Source: Phycisphaerae bacterium
Lineage (GTDB): Bacteria > Planctomycetota > Phycisphaerae > UBA1845 > Fen-1342
DNA: 44,240 bases
Assembly: GCA_030612705.1 (NCBI GenBank)
Contig: JAUWNI010000020.1
Span: 1-44,240, forward strand
Reading direction: 5' to 3'
The notes beneath the pieces are model-generated. The model saw only the letters and a list, made by a program, of their open reading frames with translations. It ran no database searches and was not told where the DNA came from. The position numbers and the translations under genes are program-made. Below, in pieces: positions 40,126 to 44,240 of this stretch. The stretch's first letter is position 1. Every line of letters begins with the position of its first letter.

Positions 40126-41847
40126 ATGTCCGAACCGAGCGGTGCCACGGTCGCGGCCCAGATGCCCGCGCACTCGGAAGCGCAGCGGCTGAATACTTTG
40201 GCCCAGCGCGTCGAGCGCGGGGATTTGCCGGCTATCGACGAGATCAGACCGCTGACGCAAGCATCGGACCGCACCGTCCGTGGCCAGGCCAAACGCCTGC
40301 TCTCCTATGTTCTAGTGAGCCAGGCCCGCCACAGTGCCGCCACGCTTCTGGTCGACGCTTGCGAGGACCTGGACTACCGCTCGCCGATCGTTCTCCAGGA
40401 AGCGGTGCAACAGGTCAGAAGTCTGGGACAGTCGCCGCCGCTGATTGCACTTTGTCTGCGTGCCGCCGAACGGCTCAGCGAGCAGGGCGTCGCCGTTCCC
40501 GCCCTCGTTTACCTGCAAAATGCCGTCGTCACCGACATCGGGCACGGTTCCGAGGGTGTCAACGATCCGAAGTTCCTTCGCCGACTCATCCGCGTCTATG
40601 AGCGGGTGGCCGAGCGGACGGAGGCGGCGGCCGGAATCAGCCGGCCCGAGCGCGGCCGACGCCGATCGCCGACCGGCGGTCCGCTTCGCATGGCGCACGT
40701 CATTGCCCAGCTTGTCGATGGCGGCCACGCGCCCTCGCGTTCGGTCGAGACGCTGCTCAAATTCGCGGATCGCACGCGTTTTGAGAACTATCTCTGTATT
40801 ACCGAGTCGCTTTCCGTGCACCGGCAGCACACTAACCAACTGTTCGCTTCTGAAACCAGCGATCGACGCGCCCCGAACCGCATTGCCCGCTACGAGCAGG
40901 AATACGGCATCCCGGTCATCCGGCCCCGTAATCTGGAATCATTCATAACCGCGGCGGTCGACCTGCACACCCAATTTGCCGAGCGGAAGATCGACGTGGC
41001 TTTCTTCCACGGCTCCGCCGCCACGCCGACCGAGTGGCTGATGTGCGCGTGGCGGGCCGCCCCCTGGCAGGCCGACGCCGGCTTCGGCGTCCCGCTGCAT
41101 TGTCCCGCCGTCGATTATCAGTTCTTCGAGTTCGAGGAGACGATGGAGACGCTGGCGTTCAATTGCCGCAAGCACGGAATCCCGTACGGGTTCAAGAAAA
41201 GCGGCGCCGATCTGTCGCACGTCGAGCGGGCGGTTGCGTTCTCGCGCGAGGAGCTTGCCGTTCCCGCTGACCACGTGATTCTGGGGACGGTGGGCAATCA
41301 CCTGCCGGCGCGGATGAGCACTCGGTTCTGCCGCACCGTCGCCGACGTGATGCGGGCATACCCGAAGACAACGTTCTTGGTCGTCGGGCCGGGGAATTTC
41401 GCCGCACAACACGCCGCGTTCGGGGCGGATCTGTGTAACGCCGCGAGCCAACCACCGCGCGTACGTTTCGTCGGCCATCAGAATGAACCCGAGCGGATGA
41501 CCAAGGCCTTTGACATCTACCTCAACTCGTACCCGGACGGCGGCGGCTTCGTGGTGGGAGACGCGATGGCGGCCGCCCGCCCGATCGCTTGTATGCTCGC
41601 CGGCGATTCGACCTACGCGATGGCGGGTGTGACCTGGGTCGGCGAGGAAAACCTGGTCAAGCCCGCGACCGACGCCGCTTACGCCGCCCGGCTTACCCAA
41701 TTGATCGACGACCCGGCCGAGCGCGCGGCGCTCGGTCGGCGCCTGCGGCAACGTTACGAAGAGCGGTTCGACGCCCGCCGATGGGTGTCCCACATGACCG
41801 ACGAGATCTGGAAGATCGTCAGCGCCGATCTGGCCGGGCCTGCTTGA
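40126..41847 (+). CDS. GT-B glycosyltransferase with helical N-terminal region
   Basis: This 573-residue protein has a helical N-terminal ~150 residues (LTQASDRTVRGQAKRLLSYV and similar) and a GT-B catalytic part. The C-terminal motif IYLNSYPDGGGFVVGDAMAA resembles the nucleotide-sugar-binding region of GT41/OGT- and HMW1C-type or GT4 transferases, with a preceding VILGTVGNHLPARMS strand. The donor sugar is unknown. The ATG at 40126 is preferred because GGGAG lies 9 nt upstream; the frame extends further upstream without support. The radical SAM gene begins 11 nt after its stop. Confidence 0.8.
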   Translation: MSEPSGATVAAQMPAHSEAQRLNTLAQRVERGDLPAIDEIRPLTQASDRTVRGQAKRLLSYVLVSQARHSAATLLVDACEDLDYRSPIVLQEAVQQVRSLGQSPPLIALCLRAAERLSEQGVAVPALVYLQNAVVTDIGHGSEGVNDPKFLRRLIRVYERVAERTEAAAGISRPERGRRRSPTGGPLRMAHVIAQLVDGGHAPSRSVETLLKFADRTRFENYLCITESLSVHRQHTNQLFASETSDRRAPNRIARYEQEYGIPVIRPRNLESFITAAVDLHTQFAERKIDVAFFHGSAATPTEWLMCAWRAAPWQADAGFGVPLHCPAVDYQFFEFEETMETLAFNCRKHGIPYGFKKSGADLSHVERAVAFSREELAVPADHVILGTVGNHLPARMSTRFCRTVADVMRAYPKTTFLVVGPGNFAAQHAAFGADLCNAASQPPRVRFVGHQNEPERMTKAFDIYLNSYPDGGGFVVGDAMAAARPIACMLAGDSTYAMAGVTWVGEENLVKPATDAAYAARLTQLIDDPAERAALGRRLRQRYEERFDARRWVSHMTDEIWKIVSADLAGPA

Positions 41848-41858
41848 AAGAGGGACCG

Positions 41859-42797
41859 ATGGCTTACAAGAGTGATACGCGGAAGGCCGGCAGGACTGTT
41901 GAATCCGAGGGTTTCCCAGCGGTGGTCCTGATCGACAACACCAGCGCCTGCAACCTGCGCTGCTCGTGCTGCGACCACGTCAACATCAAGAAATATCGCA
42001 AGATCGAGGCGATGAAACGGGAGCTATACACGAAGATCATCGATGAGATTGCCGACGAGAGCCCGCACAGTCGGGTTTGGGAGATCTTCTACGGCGACCC
42101 GTTCCTTCTGCGCGACATGCCCGAGCGAGTCCGGTACGCCAAGGACCGAGGCCTGACCGACGTCGTTCTGAACACGAACGGGGTGTTGATGACCGAGCAG
42201 CGCGCGTTGCCGCTTATAAAAGCCGGTCTTGACGCGATCTACGTTGGTATCGATGGGACCACGAAGAAGACCTACGATCAGATCCGCGTCGGCGGAGACT
42301 TCCACGCCGTCGTCGACAACGTGCTCAAGTACCGCGATCTCCTGCGAAAACACGGTCGCCCGGAGCAGAAGATCTTCGTCCAGTACGTCGTCTGCGACAT
42401 CAACGAGCACGAGACCGACGACTTCCGCACGTTCTGGACCGAGCGTGGCGTCAACGTCAAGGTCCGCCCGCGGGTCAGTTGGGCCGGCCTGATCGAGGCG
42501 TCTAATCTCCAGCCGAACGCGACAGTCGAGCGCAGACCATGCTACTGGCTGATGCAGACGATCAATATCTGCACCGACGGGCGCGTCGCGTTCTGCTCGG
42601 CGGACCCGCACTGCCGCGTTCCCTGCGGCAACGTGAGCACTCACAGCATCAAGGAGCTGTGGGCCGGGCAGTTGCAGGAGTATCGCAATATGCACAAGGA
42701 GGGGCGTTTCGACGAGCTGCCGGAGATGTGCCGCGAGTGCATGGACTGGCAGTCGGCCTACGCGGAGTTGGCGGAGGCGGTTTGCCCAGTCGATTGA
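41859..42797 (+). CDS. radical SAM / SPASM protein
   Basis: This 312-residue radical SAM protein has the CxxxCxxC cluster motif at Cys31, Cys35 and Cys38 (ACNLRCSCC), a TIM-barrel region (VLNTNGVLMT, IYVGIDGTTKKTYDQIR) and a cysteine-rich SPASM-like C-terminus (CTDGRVAFCSADPHC, MCRECMDW) that would hold auxiliary iron-sulfur clusters. SPASM proteins modify peptides or sugars. GAGGGACCG places a Shine-Dalgarno right before the ATG. It follows the glycosyltransferase by 11 nt, so they are probably co-transcribed. The substrate is unknown. Confidence 0.9.
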   Translation: MAYKSDTRKAGRTVESEGFPAVVLIDNTSACNLRCSCCDHVNIKKYRKIEAMKRELYTKIIDEIADESPHSRVWEIFYGDPFLLRDMPERVRYAKDRGLTDVVLNTNGVLMTEQRALPLIKAGLDAIYVGIDGTTKKTYDQIRVGGDFHAVVDNVLKYRDLLRKHGRPEQKIFVQYVVCDINEHETDDFRTFWTERGVNVKVRPRVSWAGLIEASNLQPNATVERRPCYWLMQTINICTDGRVAFCSADPHCRVPCGNVSTHSIKELWAGQLQEYRNMHKEGRFDELPEMCRECMDWQSAYAELAEAVCPVD

Positions 42798-43966
42798 GCG
42801 GATAGCGGCGCCATGCCGAAGTAGCGTACGCGATCTTCCGGCAGGCTGAGCGTCTCACAAATCTTCCGGGCTCCGCTCGGCCCGGCGCACAACACTACCG
42901 CCTCGGCCTCATTCAGAACGGGCGACGGCGCCTGTACCTGGCAGCCCCACATTTCCTCGCCGTGCTTGCAGGGATTATCGTCAAAGATGCCGGCGATCTG
43001 CTCAGTGGGGAAATCGGTTTGTGCGAGCACGATCATCATGGTTGTGCCGGCACCGTAGAAAGCGACTTTCCCGCCGCGGTCGCGTAGTTGGCGCACCTCG
43101 GCGAACAAGGTCTCCCAGGCGGTCACCAGGCCGTGCACCTGGCGTTTGATCCGGGCGCGCTCCTCGGCGGGGATCTCGTACGTCGTGTCACCGCGGCCGG
43201 TCTTGCGGAACATATACCGCCAAATCGAGCCACGCTCGTCCGGCGTGATCATCTCCAGACCGTGCCGGCCGGCGAGGGCAAGGAGGTGCTCGCGAAAATA
43301 CATGTAGTGGTGGTCGGCAAAGTACAGCTCGAACGGCGCCTCCTGGAGAATCGCAATCGCAATACTCAAGTACCCGCCGTCTTTCAGCACTTGGGCGCTG
43401 CCCCGAATAAACTCCTCCGGCGACACGCGGTTTAGTACCGTGTGTATCGTGACGAGGTCGTAGCTATCAGCCGGATAGTCATCGGCCGCGAACTTCCTGC
43501 AATAGAAGCGCGCCCGTGGTGCCCGCCGCTGGGCGAGCTCGATCGTGCGGACGCTGGGATCCAGGCCCTCGACGGTCCAGTTCGGGTGTTTCGCGAGGAA
43601 TGCTTCCTCAAAGAAGCCTTTGCCGCACCCGATGTCGAGTAGACGCCCCGTAGTCGGGAACGGGTGCTGGAGCACGAAATCGTTGACGGCCTCGCCGAAC
43701 CGTTTTCCCGCCGCGAAGTTGACGTAGTCATAGTCATCTGATCGTAGCTTGGAGGAGTAGACACGCGCGTAGTAATCATCCAGGGTATCGTCCAACGGCG
43801 ACTGAGCGGTACAGACAAAACCGCAGTCTTGGCACATGACCTTGATCAGCGCGGGATCATTCCGCACCAACTCCCGGCCGGAGCAGACGCTCGCCTTCTC
43901 GTCGACGATAATCGTCTCCCACTCCCGGCAGCCACAGACTTCGCACGGTTTGGTGTAGGTGTGCAT
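42758..43966 (-). CDS. C-methyltransferase with N-terminal zinc-binding motif
   Basis: This 402-residue protein has an N-terminal zinc-ribbon with Cys8/Cys11 and Cys45/Cys48, a class I SAM domain (LLDIGCGKG, near residue 109) and a C-terminal domain (VAFYGAGTTMMIVLA, IFDDNP) typical of sugar C-methyltransferases such as those for branched deoxysugars in glycans and antibiotics. AAGGAGG lies 11 nt before the ATG. Its end overlaps the convergent radical SAM gene by 40 nt. It fits a glycan-modification cluster with its neighbours. Confidence 0.88.
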   Translation of the reverse strand: MHTYTKPCEVCGCREWETIIVDEKASVCSGRELVRNDPALIKVMCQDCGFVCTAQSPLDDTLDDYYARVYSSKLRSDDYDYVNFAAGKRFGEAVNDFVLQHPFPTTGRLLDIGCGKGFFEEAFLAKHPNWTVEGLDPSVRTIELAQRRAPRARFYCRKFAADDYPADSYDLVTIHTVLNRVSPEEFIRGSAQVLKDGGYLSIAIAILQEAPFELYFADHHYMYFREHLLALAGRHGLEMITPDERGSIWRYMFRKTGRGDTTYEIPAEERARIKRQVHGLVTAWETLFAEVRQLRDRGGKVAFYGAGTTMMIVLAQTDFPTEQIAGIFDDNPCKHGEEMWGCQVQAPSPVLNEAEAVVLCAGPSGARKICETLSLPEDRVRYFGMAPLSAQSTGQTASANSA

Positions 43967-44166
43967 GGTTTAGATAACCTCCTTGCGCGGCGACCGGCCC
44001 ACGGTAACGCGAGTTCCCCCGCGACGTACTCCGGCATTTGCAGTCCGTTGGGGACGTATTACCCCGGGCCCGGGCGTCGGCGTATCATATTGGCCATATC
44101 GGCCGCGGGTCGTCTGGAACTGAAGCATGCCGCGCCGCACCGTCGGTGCCGCCTGGGAAGTGTAGC

Positions 44167-44240
44167 GGGCCCCCCCCCCGGGCGCGCGCGAGGTGGGGGG
44201 AAAAACCCCCCGCGGGCGCGCACCCCCCCGGGGGACCGCC
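44167..44240. other. G/C low-complexity contig end
   Basis: Runs of C and G with GCGCGCGC words, like those at 1-22 and 37853-37924. Between 43967 and 44166 no gene is seen. Confidence 0.7.

Overview
The window is GC-rich bacterial DNA that most resembles a member of the Planctomycetota. This rests on inference: secreted proteins with dockerin-like EF-hand C-termini, a giant membrane protein with a kinase-like domain and an FGE-like C-terminus, tandem GT87-type membrane glycosyltransferases, and many short palindromic repeats between and inside genes. There is no rRNA or long marker to fix the class. G/C homopolymer runs at both ends and at 37853-37924 look like assembly artefacts, so the last 6.3 kb may not be truly contiguous with the rest.

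Layout. 0.1-3 kb: tRNA-Leu(CAG), an adenylate-kinase-like protein with a degenerate P-loop and a deoxyribosyltransferase-like tail, a SIRT5-type sirtuin and a nitroreductase. 3-8.6 kb: repeats, an IS110 transposase remnant, leuS and a PpiD/SurA-like membrane chaperone. 8.9-13.5 kb: two tandem Spy/CpxP-like periplasmic proteins, a secreted beta-helix protein with dockerin-like tail, and a small cysteine-containing protein with its own terminator. 13.8-22.3 kb: galE divergent from mutS, then a TrkH-like transporter and a tightly packed neuA-neuB-neuC-type operon for a nonulosonic (sialic or legionaminic) acid. 22.5-31.5 kb: a secreted Asp-box/dockerin-like protein, folC, aroB, two GT87-like genes, then fabF and acpP. 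31.9-37.3 kb: a 1581-residue pseudokinase/helical-repeat/transmembrane/FGE-like protein, divergent from a cold-shock gene with a clear promoter and a possible terminator. 37.3-37.9 kb: repeats, including three hairpins spaced exactly 36 nt apart. 37.9-44 kb: a glycan-type cluster of GNAT acetyltransferase, SAM methyltransferase, glycosyltransferase, radical SAM/SPASM protein and a zinc-ribbon C-methyltransferase.

The most unusual feature is that dispersed repeats sit in frame inside conserved genes (leuS, mutS, neuB and three times in the trkH-like gene), where they add extra peptides without breaking the frame. Some of the same repeats also occur between genes in this window. Several palindromic families recur at two to four sites each.
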